The notes: generated by a model from the letters alone, not told the origin. 64,000 bases of DNA from Candidatus Helarchaeota archaeon (GCA_013375455.1 JABXJT010000004.1:1-64000), one strand, 5' to 3'. Positions 8,463-17,147 are shown, counted from the stretch's first letter. Numbers and translations: made by a program.

Positions 8463-9857
8463 ATGGTTTCACCCGAAGACCGTATTTTAAACGCGATGGA
8501 ACTGGGAGATCCTCTAGATAAAATTCCAAAAATGGAATTATTTTCCTCAATACTTCCCTTCATTAAAGTATTCATTAATTGGGAAGCCTTCCCTATGAGA
8601 ATCCGTAGGTTAAACAGGAAATGGAAAATTTTAGAGGAAACTGTTAATACTGTGAAAGAAAAATGGAAAATGAAAAAAATTGATCCAAGAGAAAGGCATA
8701 CCCTATATGGTCGGCTCATTAGAAAGGCTTCTTTCGTTGATCGAATCATATCTAATATTAATTTGTTTAATATAGCTCAGCGTAATCCAGAGAGGGCTGA
8801 CAGAGATGCGGTTCGACTTACATGCCTTTATGCCCGAATGCCTATTAAATTAGGGTATGATTTATGGTGCCTAATACCTTTGACCTTGCCAGATTCTGAT
8901 GCGGGATTTCTGGAAGCTCCTGACGGTAACTACTATCCTGCCTCGAAGGAAGGGATTTTCATGGACCTTAAGGCTGATGATTTAGAAGGGGTGATGAAGG
9001 GGGTTTGGGAAAAGAATATTGAAAAAAGCATAGAAGGTTCAAAGGAGTTTTATGAAACGGCCCAATTAGAAAGGTATGCAAATATTGTTTCACGAGTAAT
9101 GAACTCGCGATATAAAAGAAAAAAAATTAAGGATCAGCTTCTTCCAGCTATCCTCCATCCAGGACCGTTTGAAACTTGGCTCACCGTCTTCGGTAATGAT
9201 AACATGCAAGGTTTTTATCGTAGAGTCTTTCAAGAGCATCGAAATGGGTGTAAGGGAGCTTATTTCGACCTTTTAAAAGTAAAAACAAATATGCTCTGTA
9301 AGTTAGTTAAGCGTCTTGTTGAGATAGACATGAAAGTTTTTGTAATCGGAGATGACTGCGCAATGATTCACGGGAGTATGCTGCCTCCCAAAATTTACCG
9401 TGACTTCATAGCAGTCCATATTAAAAAAATTGTCGACACGGCTCACCGAGGTGGAATGAAGGTACTATTGCATACTGATGGAAGATTTAAAGTTGATAAC
9501 AGGGAAACTTTCGAGGAAACTTGGGAATTTATGAATTTTCTTTTAAATACGGGGATCGATGCGCTTCATCCTATTGAGATGTGGGCCAACGATATTGAAG
9601 AGCTTAAACGTAATTTTGGTGATAAAGTTTGTTTATGTAATGGTATAAATACAATTGAACTGCAAACGGGGACGCGGCATTCCGTAGCACGATTGACCAA
9701 AACAATTTTGGATAAAGTCTATCGAGGGGGCGGAAATCGCCTTAATGGGTATATTGCAGGGTCGGATAATTCGTTAATGGCAGGTTGTCAACCGTATTTA
9801 GTACATCAAATGCTATACACAATTGATGAATACGGAGAAAAAATCTTAAGCTTATAA
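8463..9857 (+). CDS. Uroporphyrinogen decarboxylase-family protein
   Basis: Resembles the UROD / methylcobamide:CoM methyltransferase (MtaA/MtbA) superfamily: the opening PEDRILNAMELGDP..IPK, a central GDDCAMIHGSMLPPKIYRDF block and HTDGRF match the family barrel. Such members in anaerobic archaea usually act in corrinoid-dependent methyl transfer rather than haem synthesis. The frame starts GTG 8460-ATG 8463. At about 464 residues it is longer than the usual 340-380, with an extra helical region at about 40-120. No corrinoid protein gene adjoins it, so the substrate is open. Confidence 0.82.
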   Translation: MVSPEDRILNAMELGDPLDKIPKMELFSSILPFIKVFINWEAFPMRIRRLNRKWKILEETVNTVKEKWKMKKIDPRERHTLYGRLIRKASFVDRIISNINLFNIAQRNPERADRDAVRLTCLYARMPIKLGYDLWCLIPLTLPDSDAGFLEAPDGNYYPASKEGIFMDLKADDLEGVMKGVWEKNIEKSIEGSKEFYETAQLERYANIVSRVMNSRYKRKKIKDQLLPAILHPGPFETWLTVFGNDNMQGFYRRVFQEHRNGCKGAYFDLLKVKTNMLCKLVKRLVEIDMKVFVIGDDCAMIHGSMLPPKIYRDFIAVHIKKIVDTAHRGGMKVLLHTDGRFKVDNRETFEETWEFMNFLLNTGIDALHPIEMWANDIEELKRNFGDKVCLCNGINTIELQTGTRHSVARLTKTILDKVYRGGGNRLNGYIAGSDNSLMAGCQPYLVHQMLYTIDEYGEKILSL

Positions 9858-9928
9858 AATAGAATGAGAATTCTGTAAATAATCTTATAAAATCGATAAT
9901 ATGAGTCTAGAAATTATATTTTTTTATT

Positions 9929-9949
9929 GGCTCTATTATAGTTAGAGCC
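9929..9949. repeat. Perfect 7-bp hairpin
   Basis: GGCTCTA, a 7-nt loop, then TAGAGCC. It lies about 70 bases after the UROD-like stop codon. It could be an RNA stem (3' processing or termination) or a protein-binding dyad; there is no long T-tract after it. Confidence 0.45.
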
Positions 9950-10132
9950 GTATTTACAAAAATTGTTAAGATCAAAATGAAAATATGTTTTGAGAAATTT
10001 TGAAATATTTCTATTCTATAATGGAAGATAGCAATATCTCACTTCCAAAAATTCAATTATCAAGAGTAATGATCCCAATTCTGAAGTTAAATCGGAAAAT
10101 AATTCGAAATTATTGGACATAAAACCATTACC

Positions 10133-10140
10133 TTTTTATA
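10133..10140 (+). promoter_or_regulatory. Candidate TATA box of the histone gene
   Basis: TTTTTATA about 100 bases before the histone ATG. A start site some 25 bases downstream would give a 5' leader of about 75 nt containing the inverted repeat at 10170-10191. Confidence 0.35.
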
Positions 10141-10169
10141 CCCTCTTTTTCGTAAGATCTAATAGTAGA

Positions 10170-10191
10170 GTACAGTACGAAATTACTGTAC
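10170..10191. promoter_or_regulatory. Inverted repeat in the histone leader/promoter
   Basis: GTACAGTA, six bases (CGAAAT), then TACTGTAC: perfect 8-bp arms, centred about 60 bases before the histone start codon. The arms suit a dimeric regulator; if transcribed the same sequence would make a stable RNA hairpin. Confidence 0.5.
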
Positions 10192-10239
10192 GAATCTACA
10201 TTCTTATCGTAAAAATAAATAATTAATTGAGGGAGAAAA

Positions 10240-10452
10240 ATGGCGAAAGGTAATCAAGTCATTACCAAGACGGCTTTGAGAAGATTAATGAAAAATGAAG
10301 GCAATGCGACCATCGTCGCCCTTAATGCCGTTCTGAGTCTGCAGGAATGGTTAAGCGATACTGCCATCGAGATCACCAAGAAAGCGCTAGCCTTGGCGCA
10401 ACATGCAAAGCGCAAGACAATCACCAAAGCCGACATCAAATTAGCAGTCTAG
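10240..10452 (+). CDS. Archaeal histone
   Basis: A 70-residue minimal histone fold that dimerises and wraps DNA. Visible landmarks are the basic N-terminus, the alpha-2 helix region (ALNAVLSLQEWLSDTA) and the C-terminal (R/K)KTITKADI loop and helix typical of HMf-type histones. No N-terminal tail beyond nine residues. Start ATG follows TTGAGGGAG. Codon use is G+C-richer than surrounding genes, as expected for an abundant protein. A perfect palindrome covers the stop codon and a T9 tract follows. Confidence 0.96.
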   Translation: MAKGNQVITKTALRRLMKNEGNATIVALNAVLSLQEWLSDTAIEITKKALALAQHAKRKTITKADIKLAV

Positions 10453-10481
10453 ACTGCTAAACACTCATTCCCTTTTTTTTT
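10441..10481 (+). terminator. Palindrome plus T-tract terminator of the histone gene
   Basis: Bases 10441-10460 form a perfect 20-bp palindrome (arms TTAGCAGTC/GACTGCTAA) that includes the last codons and TAG stop. It is followed by a T9 tract at 10473-10481. Archaeal polymerase terminates on T-tracts alone; the hairpin may add stability to the mRNA end. Confidence 0.6.
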
Positions 10482-10578
10482 GTTGTTAATTTTTGTTCTA
10501 AATATGAGTTGACAGTATAAATTAGAATGAATTTTGACTTGATTCTAAATTTAATTAATTTTACCAAAAAGCGATACG

Positions 10579-10598
10579 AAAAAAAAAAGGTAAAAAAA
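10579..10598 (-). terminator. Double T-tract terminator of the actin gene
   Basis: Read on the minus strand, the actin stop codon is followed by T7 and T10 runs separated by a few bases, the usual archaeal termination signal. It faces the histone terminator across about 100 bases. Confidence 0.55.
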
Positions 10599-10602
10599 GG
10601 TT

Positions 10603-11739
10603 TTAAAAGCAGCGATGGACGACTGTGGGTCCGATATCCTTGTATTCTTTTCGCGTGACCCACATCTTCTGGAATGTTTTCAAAGACGACAGGATGCTTC
10701 CACCAATCCACACCGAGTACATCCTTTCTGGTGGGGCGATGATTTTAACCTCGACATTCTCTGGAATCATTTCTGCGATTTCTTTTGTCAAACGTTCTTT
10801 CAATCCAGGGAACATCGTTGAACCGCCAGAGAGGACTATGTTGGCGTATAGGTCGCGTCGCAAGTCGATGTCGCATTTGGAGACTGCTTCCACTATGACC
10901 TCATCCATTGGGCTCGTTTCTTTTCCGACTGCTCCTGGATTAAAGAAAACCTCCGGGGCTAAGAAACGTTCTACGCCAACAGTTAAGGTTTCACCATCAG
11001 GAAGCATGTATGATTTTTCCATTCCTGACACTTTTTCTGCTAATCGTAGTTCTTTTTCTGGATCGAGGGCAACGTAGCAAAGCTTCTCTTTGATATCTCG
11101 AACAATTTCTTTCTCTGCGGATGTCGTGAGCGCATATCCCCTCTGACGCAGGAGCCGCATCAAGTATTCAGTGATGTCGCGTCCTGCGAGATCTAACCGG
11201 GAGATCGCATGAGTGAGTGCGAACCCTTCATAGATGGGCACGACGTGAGTGACACCCGTGCCGGAGTCGGTTACCAACCCCGTGGTGCGCCCAGACGCGT
11301 AAAGCGAGAGAACTGCTTGCATTGCAATGTAGAGCGCGGGGACATTGAAGGTTTCGAACATGATTTCGCACATTTTTTCGCGGTTGGGTCTAGGATTCAA
11401 TGGGGGTTCAGTGAGAAGTATGGGATGATCCCCTGGATCGAGCCTCAAATCCGTGTAGAAGGTATAGTGCCATATTTTTTCCATTGCGCCCCAGTCCTCT
11501 ACAATTCCATGGCCTACGGGGTAAGACAGCCGCAGGACACCGCGAAGTTGGAGGGCTTCTTCACCGATGTAATATTCTCTCGTGTAATGCTCTACATCGG
11601 TCATGATGCTCGTGTATTTTGGATACCCAATTAACGTCGGAAAGACCGATCTTGGTTGATCTTCGCCCGCATATCCGTTCTTGGTAATGCCGGTGCCGTT
11701 GTCCACCACCACCGGCTTGCCCAGGACTTCTTCTTCCAT
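10603..11739 (-). CDS. Asgard actin (lokiactin-type)
   Basis: 378 residues, the length of eukaryotic actin, against which it reads almost end to end. Phosphate-1 loop [13 protein letters not shown], phosphate-2 loop [11 protein letters not shown] and the adenosine motif [10 protein letters not shown] are present. The C-terminus, with [19 protein letters not shown] and VHRCF, is close to the eukaryotic actin tail. It should bind and hydrolyse ATP and polymerise into cytoskeletal filaments. Start ATG follows GGTGAATTGAC. The gene is clearly richer in G+C than its neighbours, consistent with high expression. A degraded copy of its leader and first codons lies just upstream. Confidence 0.97.
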   Translation of the reverse strand: MEEEVLGKPVVVDNGTGITKNGYAGEDQPRSVFPTLIGYPKYTSIMTDVEHYTREYYIGEEALQLRGVLRLSYPVGHGIVEDWGAMEKIWHYTFYTDLRLDPGDHPILLTEPPLNPRPNREKMCEIMFETFNVPALYIAMQAVLSLYASGRTTGLVTDSGTGVTHVVPIYEGFALTHAISRLDLAGRDITEYLMRLLRQRGYALTTSAEKEIVRDIKEKLCYVALDPEKELRLAEKVSGMEKSYMLPDGETLTVGVERFLAPEVFFNPGAVGKETSPMDEVIVEAVSKCDIDLRRDLYANIVLSGGSTMFPGLKERLTKEIAEMIPENVEVKIIAPPERMYSVWIGGSILSSLKTFQKMWVTRKEYKDIGPTVVHRCF

Positions 11740-11846
11740 GTCAATTCACCAATTTATTCTTTAAATGCTATACGGGGAATGATGAAGCCCGTGGCAAGCC
11801 AAGGACTTCCTCTCTCCGTGTAAATTCACCAACTCATTCTTTAATT
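11712..11846 (-). repeat. Duplicated actin leader and first codons
   Basis: The ribosome binding region and first dozen codons of actin (within 11712-11765) recur, about 80 bp further upstream, at 11790-11846. In the outer copy the start codon has changed from ATG to ACG and the reading frame is shifted. The shared part includes TTGGTGAATT and GAAGTCCT on the minus strand. It is probably a local tandem duplication that has decayed. Confidence 0.75.
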
Positions 11847-12013
11847 TCTAGATAGGAAAGTATGATGTTAGTTCTATAATTAAGTATTTAACGCTATTTA
11901 ATAATATTTGTAATTCCGGATTATAGAGATGATAAAGGTGAGGAGCGATCAAAAAATCGGAAGATTTGAGGGTAATTTATAAAATTAATACCAGGTTAAA
12001 AGTAAATACAATA

Positions 12014-12841
12014 TCAATCCTTTATCCAGATTATATTTTCCTGCGGATCAAGGTAAAAAATCTTTAAATTGTATTCGAAAGCAATTTGGGTTAGAGCAAT
12101 CGTGAAGAATCGCGATCCTAAGGTGACATTAATAATTACATCATGAGTTTGAAGGAGATCTTCAATTTTTCTACGGAGAAAATTATAAACTTCAATATAG
12201 CTCATCTTATTTAATGGGATTTCAAATAGTTGATTCCGTGGAATGCCAGCTGAAATTTTGCTCTTCAGGCCTTCAGGGAGGATGGTAAAATTCATCCCTT
12301 CATCAATGCCTTGGTTGTAAAGCAGTTTTGTACGACGTAACTTTTGGTAGAGCCGAGTGAGGCGCCACTTATCGTCATCGAAATCAAACCCACTAATGCA
12401 AGCTAGGGGAATAATATCTCGAAAGTATTGGCGAATTAATTGAATTTTCAGGGGATTAATGCGTGCTACCTTAGATTTATATTCTAATTCTGACCGTTCT
12501 CGGATGATTAGCCCAGTTATTTCGAGATGCTTGAGATTAAAATATAATAAAGCATCAGACACTCCGTTTATTCGCCGATCAAAGCTGTCTTTGAGGGTCC
12601 AATACATTTGATTGCGGAATAGTTCGTCTCCTATCTCATTATACTTTGAAATTCCCCATCGAAGATCAGGACCTGTTTGTGGCCCATATGAAAGTAAGGT
12701 TCGAAGAATAACTCTCCTTACCAGCACTCCTGCGATAATTTTTTCAATTTCCTCTACGGGATCGGGTCCCACTCTTTCCAATTCTCCTATGCCCACCTTT
12801 TTTTTGCGATTCGCTTCCGAAATAGATGCTCCTACTTCCAA
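12014..12841 (-). CDS. Winged-helix protein with C-terminal CARF-like region
   Basis: 275 residues from TTG. About 35-135 look like a winged-helix region (RRVILRTLLSYGPQTGPDLRW ... LKHLEITGLIIRE). The last 50 residues, DVIINVTLGSRFFTIAL followed by a strand YNLKIFYLDP, resemble the core NxTGGT-type motif of CARF domains, which bind cyclic oligoadenylates or other nucleotides. Csa3-type regulators have the reverse order. No CRISPR array or cas gene is visible here, so the ligand, if any, is unknown. Assignment rests on motif reading. Confidence 0.62.
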   Translation of the reverse strand: MEVGASISEANRKKKVGIGELERVGPDPVEEIEKIIAGVLVRRVILRTLLSYGPQTGPDLRWGISKYNEIGDELFRNQMYWTLKDSFDRRINGVSDALLYFNLKHLEITGLIIRERSELEYKSKVARINPLKIQLIRQYFRDIIPLACISGFDFDDDKWRLTRLYQKLRRTKLLYNQGIDEGMNFTILPEGLKSKISAGIPRNQLFEIPLNKMSYIEVYNFLRRKIEDLLQTHDVIINVTLGSRFFTIALTQIAFEYNLKIFYLDPQENIIWIKD

Positions 12842-13067
12842 TTACACTCATATTAGGTTTATCGTTATGGTTCCTCATAATTCTAACTATAAGGTTACAT
12901 TTATGGCTACAATTTAATGTCGATTAACACTTATTAATCTAAGCAAATTACTTTTAAACAGAACGACGACTTATATTTCATTTATAAAGAATGCAAAAAC
13001 AGAAAAGACATTAATATGAATGAGATAAAATATTGTTATAGAGTTAGGTAAAAATTTGGGGATAAAA

Positions 13068-13262
13068 ATGAGTAAGCAATTGATTGAATTTGCAAATAAA
13101 AAGGGCGATTATTATTGTGAGTTAGCCGAAGAACACTTAAGATCCCGCGAACCAAAAAAGGCCAAAAGCCTATTACTGAGTGCGGTGGAGTGGTATAAAA
13201 AAGGTGGGAACGAGGAAAAAGCAAATATAACGCGGCAGAAAGCCGATGAAATAGAGGAATGA
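13068..13262 (+). CDS. Small TPR-like helical protein
   Basis: 64 residues from ATG 13068 behind GGGGAT; the frame is open from TTG 13056. The two helices around EFANKKGDYYCELAEEHL and KKAKSLLLSAVEWYKKGG match a single TPR/MIT-like helical hairpin with the A-E-x-Y-K spacing of such repeats. It could be a peptide-binding adaptor. The partner is unknown; it converges on the Orc1/Cdc6-like gene with a gap of 3 nt. Confidence 0.66.
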   Translation: MSKQLIEFANKKGDYYCELAEEHLRSREPKKAKSLLLSAVEWYKKGGNEEKANITRQKADEIEE

Positions 13263-13265
13263 ACT

Positions 13266-14426
13266 CTATTTAGCTAATTTCGAGTATTTAATCTCCAAAT
13301 ATTCTAGTAATCTGTGTGGATCAATGATTACGAAATAGAGAGGTTCACTTTTATTTGATTTAAAACAAGATGGGTAAAGAAATCCGTCCTGTACTAATCG
13401 GTCCAGAAAATTCTTGAATTGTTTTTGATTATAGGGTAATTGAAATACGTCACAGTTAATTTTATAGAGTTTAAATAGTTCATTATGACTTATATATACT
13501 TTTTCTCTATTCTTGAAGTAAATTGCAATTTTTTCCAATAAAGGTAAATATAATAGCTCAATAGCGGAATCATCAAATCGAAGAAGGCAATCTAAATCGC
13601 CTTGAAACGGAAATTCTAGTAAATGAAAAGAATCCTTTCTTATTAAGGTTGGATTTATGTCGTTACCATTAATAAGATGTTGGTAAATATTTTTTAAGAT
13701 GGTAATGCAAGTGCTTGGACGGTAATAGTCAAAATAGGTCACGATATCCACGATATATCTTGAAAGAGTTGGATCCAGATCGATGGGAAAAGCTAGAGTG
13801 ATACGTTGAGATAAAATATCCAGCAATGCAGATGAGGAATAAATATCTAATTTTAAGGGATAATCTACATAATCTGCTAATAAAGTTGAATTTTTTTGAC
13901 ATTTTTTGAAGGGAATGCGGGAGGTAGCAAGAGTTGAAATCTTTAAATCCTTGGAATATCGAATTATTTTTTCAAAAAGTGGTTGATTTAAATAATTTAC
14001 ATTATCTAAGGTAATAATTAGAGGAATTTTTGCCTTATTACGCAAGTAATGAAAATAACTCCACAATTTCTCAGGATTATTTAGATATGTAAATTTTTTA
14101 GAGACAAAAAGGGAATAAAGTTCAACCAGCAATCTGAGGTTTTCATCAGGAGATTTTACTGCCATATCTAAATAGATATGAGTGAATTTTTCCCCGAAGT
14201 TTAATTTTAGAAGCTGAATGAAATATTTCGTGAAAACACTTTTCCCAATTCCACGAATGCCATGAATATATGCATTAATGTTATATTGGTCGTTTGGATC
14301 CAAGCTGGAGTTAAATATGGTTAATAAATTTCTTAGTTCCTTATCTCTGTGAAGGAGTTTTGGAGGAATATATTCCGGGTCAAAAAGTGCTCGTGGATAT
14401 CCGAAAGCTAACGGGGATGAAGCCAT
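13266..14426 (-). CDS. Divergent Orc1/Cdc6-like AAA+ ATPase
   Basis: 386 residues. The opening LLHRDKELRNLLTIF matches the Cdc6 entry motif. The Walker A is GIRGIGKS, the Walker B LIITLDNVN, and a sensor-1-like LATSRIP follows. The last 90 residues look like a winged helix (HNELFKLYKIN ... LVQDGFLYPS). This is the architecture and length of archaeal Orc1/Cdc6 origin-binding proteins, but motif sequences are unusual (GIRG instead of GxxGTGKT, DN in place of DE in Walker B). It could instead be a STAND-type or archaeal DNA-binding ATPase. Start ATG follows GAGATGA. Confidence 0.7.
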   Translation of the reverse strand: MASSPLAFGYPRALFDPEYIPPKLLHRDKELRNLLTIFNSSLDPNDQYNINAYIHGIRGIGKSVFTKYFIQLLKLNFGEKFTHIYLDMAVKSPDENLRLLVELYSLFVSKKFTYLNNPEKLWSYFHYLRNKAKIPLIITLDNVNYLNQPLFEKIIRYSKDLKISTLATSRIPFKKCQKNSTLLADYVDYPLKLDIYSSSALLDILSQRITLAFPIDLDPTLSRYIVDIVTYFDYYRPSTCITILKNIYQHLINGNDINPTLIRKDSFHLLEFPFQGDLDCLLRFDDSAIELLYLPLLEKIAIYFKNREKVYISHNELFKLYKINCDVFQLPYNQKQFKNFLDRLVQDGFLYPSCFKSNKSEPLYFVIIDPHRLLEYLEIKYSKLAK

Positions 14427-14792
14427 TTTCTTTCATCTCAATAGATATTCAAGAAAAAAGTATTTAAAGACCTCAAATCTTAGGTAAAAATCGCAAAACT
14501 TAGAATAAAAATTAAAAGCGTATTTTTTGCGTCTTTCTTTGATAGATAAGGAAGATTTATTCCGATTCTCTATTTTTATGATTTTTTTGATAGATTATGC
14601 GGTGCTGATTTTTATCGCAATCAATTCATGAAGAAGAATCAATATTTTTATCTTATTAAGATAATATAATTTAATGACAAATTATTCCTTTAAACCGCTC
14701 CCACGAAAGAGATCAAATGATTGGAGCGATCTAGTAGAGTATTGGAGCGATATTTAAATTTAAATTAAAAATTGGAGAAGATGTGAGAAACT
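14427..14792. promoter_or_regulatory. Divergent regulatory region (Orc1/Cdc6-like / roadblock gene)
   Basis: 366 bases without an ORF. Contains a 17-bp dyad at 14648-14664 (TTATCTTA T TAAGATAA), two exact copies of ATTGGAGCGAT at 14720-14730 and 14741-14751 spaced by 21 bp, and a partial third copy (ATTGGAGAAG) at 14771-14780 next to the roadblock start. The spacing, two helical turns, suggests an operator array or an initiator-type repeat. Confidence 0.45.
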
Positions 14793-15839
14793 ATGGATGT
14801 AGACTTACCAGAGGAAACCAAACAAACATTGACCAATTTGTTACAGAAATTAGAAGCGAGAACAGAGCTCGAAGCATGTGCAGTTGTTTCTAAAGAAGGG
14901 ATGAGAATTGCTTGTGCAGTTGGGGCGGAATTAGACGCGGATGTATATAGTGCTGCTAGTGCAGCCCTTGTCAATTTAGGGGAAACAACACTTAAACAAT
15001 TACGGCACGGTACCCTGAAAGAAATTATTGTGAGAGGGGATGATGGTTACACAATTTTGACAAGCGCGGGTCCTAAGCATATGATTGTAGGATCTTGTAA
15101 AAATACATCACGCATGGGTTATTATTTGGCGTTACTTCATAGATTTTCTTCTAAAGTTGCTCAAGAATTGGGTTTTATAGAAGATGTTCCTGTACCAACA
15201 CCTAAACCAGTTCCCAAACCTGTGGTTTCAAGGCCAACTGCTGCATCTTTATTAGATGCCGCTACTCCCACACCCAGACCAACTACCGTACGAACTCCTC
15301 CGCTCTCTCAAGTCAAACCTGAACCTGTTGGTAGCAAAATTTCAGAAGCTCTAGAAATCCTTTCTCCGGCTGAAGAACCCGAACCCATTCAAATAATTGA
15401 AGAACCCGAACCTATTGCCATTGGGGCGCCTCAAACTATTTCAATAGAAGAACCTGAACCCATCATACTATCTGAACCTGAGCCCATCCCAGTTGAAGGA
15501 CCTCAAGGTGTTGCACCTCCCAGTGGCACTAGTGATTTTGATAAAGGGACGCTTTTTGAAGCACTTCAAGCCTTAGGAGTAGATAAAGAAGCTCAAACTG
15601 CTCCAACACCCTCCTCAAACGTGGATACTCAAGCTCTAATGAGTGCATTAAAACCACAGCCCGGCGCAAAGCCCACACCTTTCACTGGTCAACCATCAAG
15701 CCAACCCAGCTCCGCGCCTTTTATAGCTCCTTCAGGAAAGGCAGAAACTGATGAGGACTTGTTTAAAATTTCGGATAAAGAAGCAGTACTGGAAGCCTTA
15801 AAGGTCCTTGGATGGGAAGAACCAGAAGACAAAGGATAA
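14793..15839 (+). CDS. Roadblock/LC7 protein with Glu-Pro repeat tail
   Basis: 348 residues. The first 125 form a roadblock/LC7 domain (LEACAVVSKEGMRIACAVG, a helix with SAASAALVNLGE, then IIVRGDDGYTILTSAG), the fold used by MglB and Ragulator proteins to bind small GTPases. The rest is a low-complexity Pro/Glu/Ala linker with repeated E-EPEPI motifs (about 190-235), ending in two short conserved segments LFEALQALGVDKE and AVLEALKVLGWEE that are similar to each other and might be docking helices. Start ATG is preceded by GTGAG. Probably cytoplasmic. Confidence 0.86.
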   Translation: MDVDLPEETKQTLTNLLQKLEARTELEACAVVSKEGMRIACAVGAELDADVYSAASAALVNLGETTLKQLRHGTLKEIIVRGDDGYTILTSAGPKHMIVGSCKNTSRMGYYLALLHRFSSKVAQELGFIEDVPVPTPKPVPKPVVSRPTAASLLDAATPTPRPTTVRTPPLSQVKPEPVGSKISEALEILSPAEEPEPIQIIEEPEPIAIGAPQTISIEEPEPIILSEPEPIPVEGPQGVAPPSGTSDFDKGTLFEALQALGVDKEAQTAPTPSSNVDTQALMSALKPQPGAKPTPFTGQPSSQPSSAPFIAPSGKAETDEDLFKISDKEAVLEALKVLGWEEPEDKG

Positions 15840-15922
15840 TATTTTTATAAAAACAATAAAAATTTCCTCATTTTTTGTAAGATTTTCTACTCATTACCTC
15901 ATTTTAAGAAAAAAAGTGAAAT

Positions 15923-16651
15923 TTAGATTTCACCGCCAGGCATAACGATGAATCCTTTTTCTGGGGACATTTCAAACGGGTACCGTCTTAGGGAATGCGC
16001 CGTTCCCCGCATCTTCCGGACTATTAAAGATCTCCTGAGTTCGCCGGAAATTTCTTCTAAAAACAGTAAAACAACCCCTTGAGCAATAAACTCCTCGACG
16101 CCGTACCTAGTGAAAACTTCGCCCACGGCAACTTCGGAAGTCATTATAGATGTACATTTTATTTCCCGAAGCAGTGCAGATAAACGAAATATTGCGGTTC
16201 TGATATTGGCAGTCCCTTCGAATTGGATTCCAAGCCCGGCTATTGAATCAATGACAATTCTTTTGGCATCAATTTCTTTAGCAGTACGGTAGATTTCTTG
16301 CGCCAAAATGTTGACGTCGAAGCCTCGGCGCAAGGCAAATCGTTCGCCAGTAGGTAGTCCCGCCTTGCTGGAGGCGGCGTCTACTATCGCGAATTTTTTT
16401 TCATCTTCCATTTTTTTAAAATCCCATCCAAAAAGGGCTGCTTCTCGGCGGAGCTCGACCGGCATTTCCTCCAAGGTAACAAAAATTCCTGGTTCGTTGT
16501 AATCAACGACGCCTTTATAGAGGAATTCCATGCAAAAAATCGTTTTTCCCGTCCCGGCTGAACCCGCTAAAAGAACATTACTTCCTTTAATGAAGCCGCC
16601 ATTTAAAATTTCATCGAGTCCTAAAATTCCACTTTTTACACGCTCTATCAT
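15923..16651 (-). CDS. KaiC-like RecA-fold ATPase
   Basis: 242 residues, single KaiC domain. Walker A GSAGTGKT at 30-37; the catalytic Glu pair follows in VTLEEMP, and the Walker B is IVIDSIAG. This resembles archaeal KaiC-domain proteins of unknown signalling role found near Lrp or roadblock genes. Strong GAGGTGG ribosome binding site. Codon use is richer in G+C than most of the neighbourhood. It follows an Lrp/AsnC gene on the same strand with a 13-nt gap and is probably in one operon with it. Confidence 0.92.
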   Translation of the reverse strand: MIERVKSGILGLDEILNGGFIKGSNVLLAGSAGTGKTIFCMEFLYKGVVDYNEPGIFVTLEEMPVELRREAALFGWDFKKMEDEKKFAIVDAASSKAGLPTGERFALRRGFDVNILAQEIYRTAKEIDAKRIVIDSIAGLGIQFEGTANIRTAIFRLSALLREIKCTSIMTSEVAVGEVFTRYGVEEFIAQGVVLLFLEEISGELRRSLIVRKMRGTAHSLRRYPFEMSPEKGFIVMPGGEI

Positions 16652-16664
16652 AATTCCACCTCAT

Positions 16665-17147
16665 TTATAATAAGTTAAAACTGAGCAATTCACTTCCCTT
16701 TATTACATCCGTGAATTTTATTATCTCAAGATCAATAATATCAGGGTCATGTCGAATATCAGATGCAAATTTTTCCAATTCTTCTTCATCTCTAGTAAAA
16801 ATTATACCATATAAAATAGTGCCATCGGCCGCGGTCGCTAGAAAACAGAAATTCTTTTTTACCGCGAAGATTTCCCCAATCTCATGAGTTCTTTTGACAC
16901 TAATTTCCTTTACAATATGGTCGCCTACTTTTATTTTCAATAAGGCGCCTAAATTGTACCCAAAACTCTCAGGTGATATTAGAATTGTAAAATTTTTGAT
17001 TATTTTCGAATTTTTTAATTTTTTTATTCGAAAATGAACGGTGGTATCAGGAACCTGAAGTTTCTCTGCGATCTTCGTATAAGCAATTCTAGAGTCTTCT
17101 TTTAAAATATGAATTATTTTTTGATCGAGTTCATCCAGTTTTTCCAT
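16665..17147 (-). CDS. Lrp/AsnC-family transcription regulator
   Basis: 160 residues. An N-terminal HTH (LDQKIIHILKEDSRIAYTKI ... VPDTTVHFRIKKLK) is followed by an alpha/beta ligand-sensing domain (about 60-150) resembling RAM/AsnC. Such proteins bind DNA as octamers and sense amino acids. It is upstream of, and in the same orientation as, the KaiC-like ATPase, so it may control that operon. Start ATG follows GATGGTAAATA. Confidence 0.92.
   Translation of the reverse strand: MEKLDELDQKIIHILKEDSRIAYTKIAEKLQVPDTTVHFRIKKLKNSKIIKNFTILISPESFGYNLGALLKIKVGDHIVKEISVKRTHEIGEIFAVKKNFCFLATAADGTILYGIIFTRDEEELEKFASDIRHDPDIIDLEIIKFTDVIKGSELLSFNLL

Larger units (their letters stand above)
9858..10239. other. 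Intergenic region upstream of histone
   Basis: About 380 bases without an ORF. It holds a short hairpin at 9929-9949 after the UROD-like gene, a TATA-like box at 10133-10140, and an 8-bp inverted repeat at 10170-10191 in front of the histone gene. The remainder is featureless AT-rich sequence. Confidence 0.6.

Noticed and set aside
10625..11634. Several plus-strand frames opposite actin
   Set aside because: Actin is unmistakable; these are shadow frames in a G+C-richer gene.
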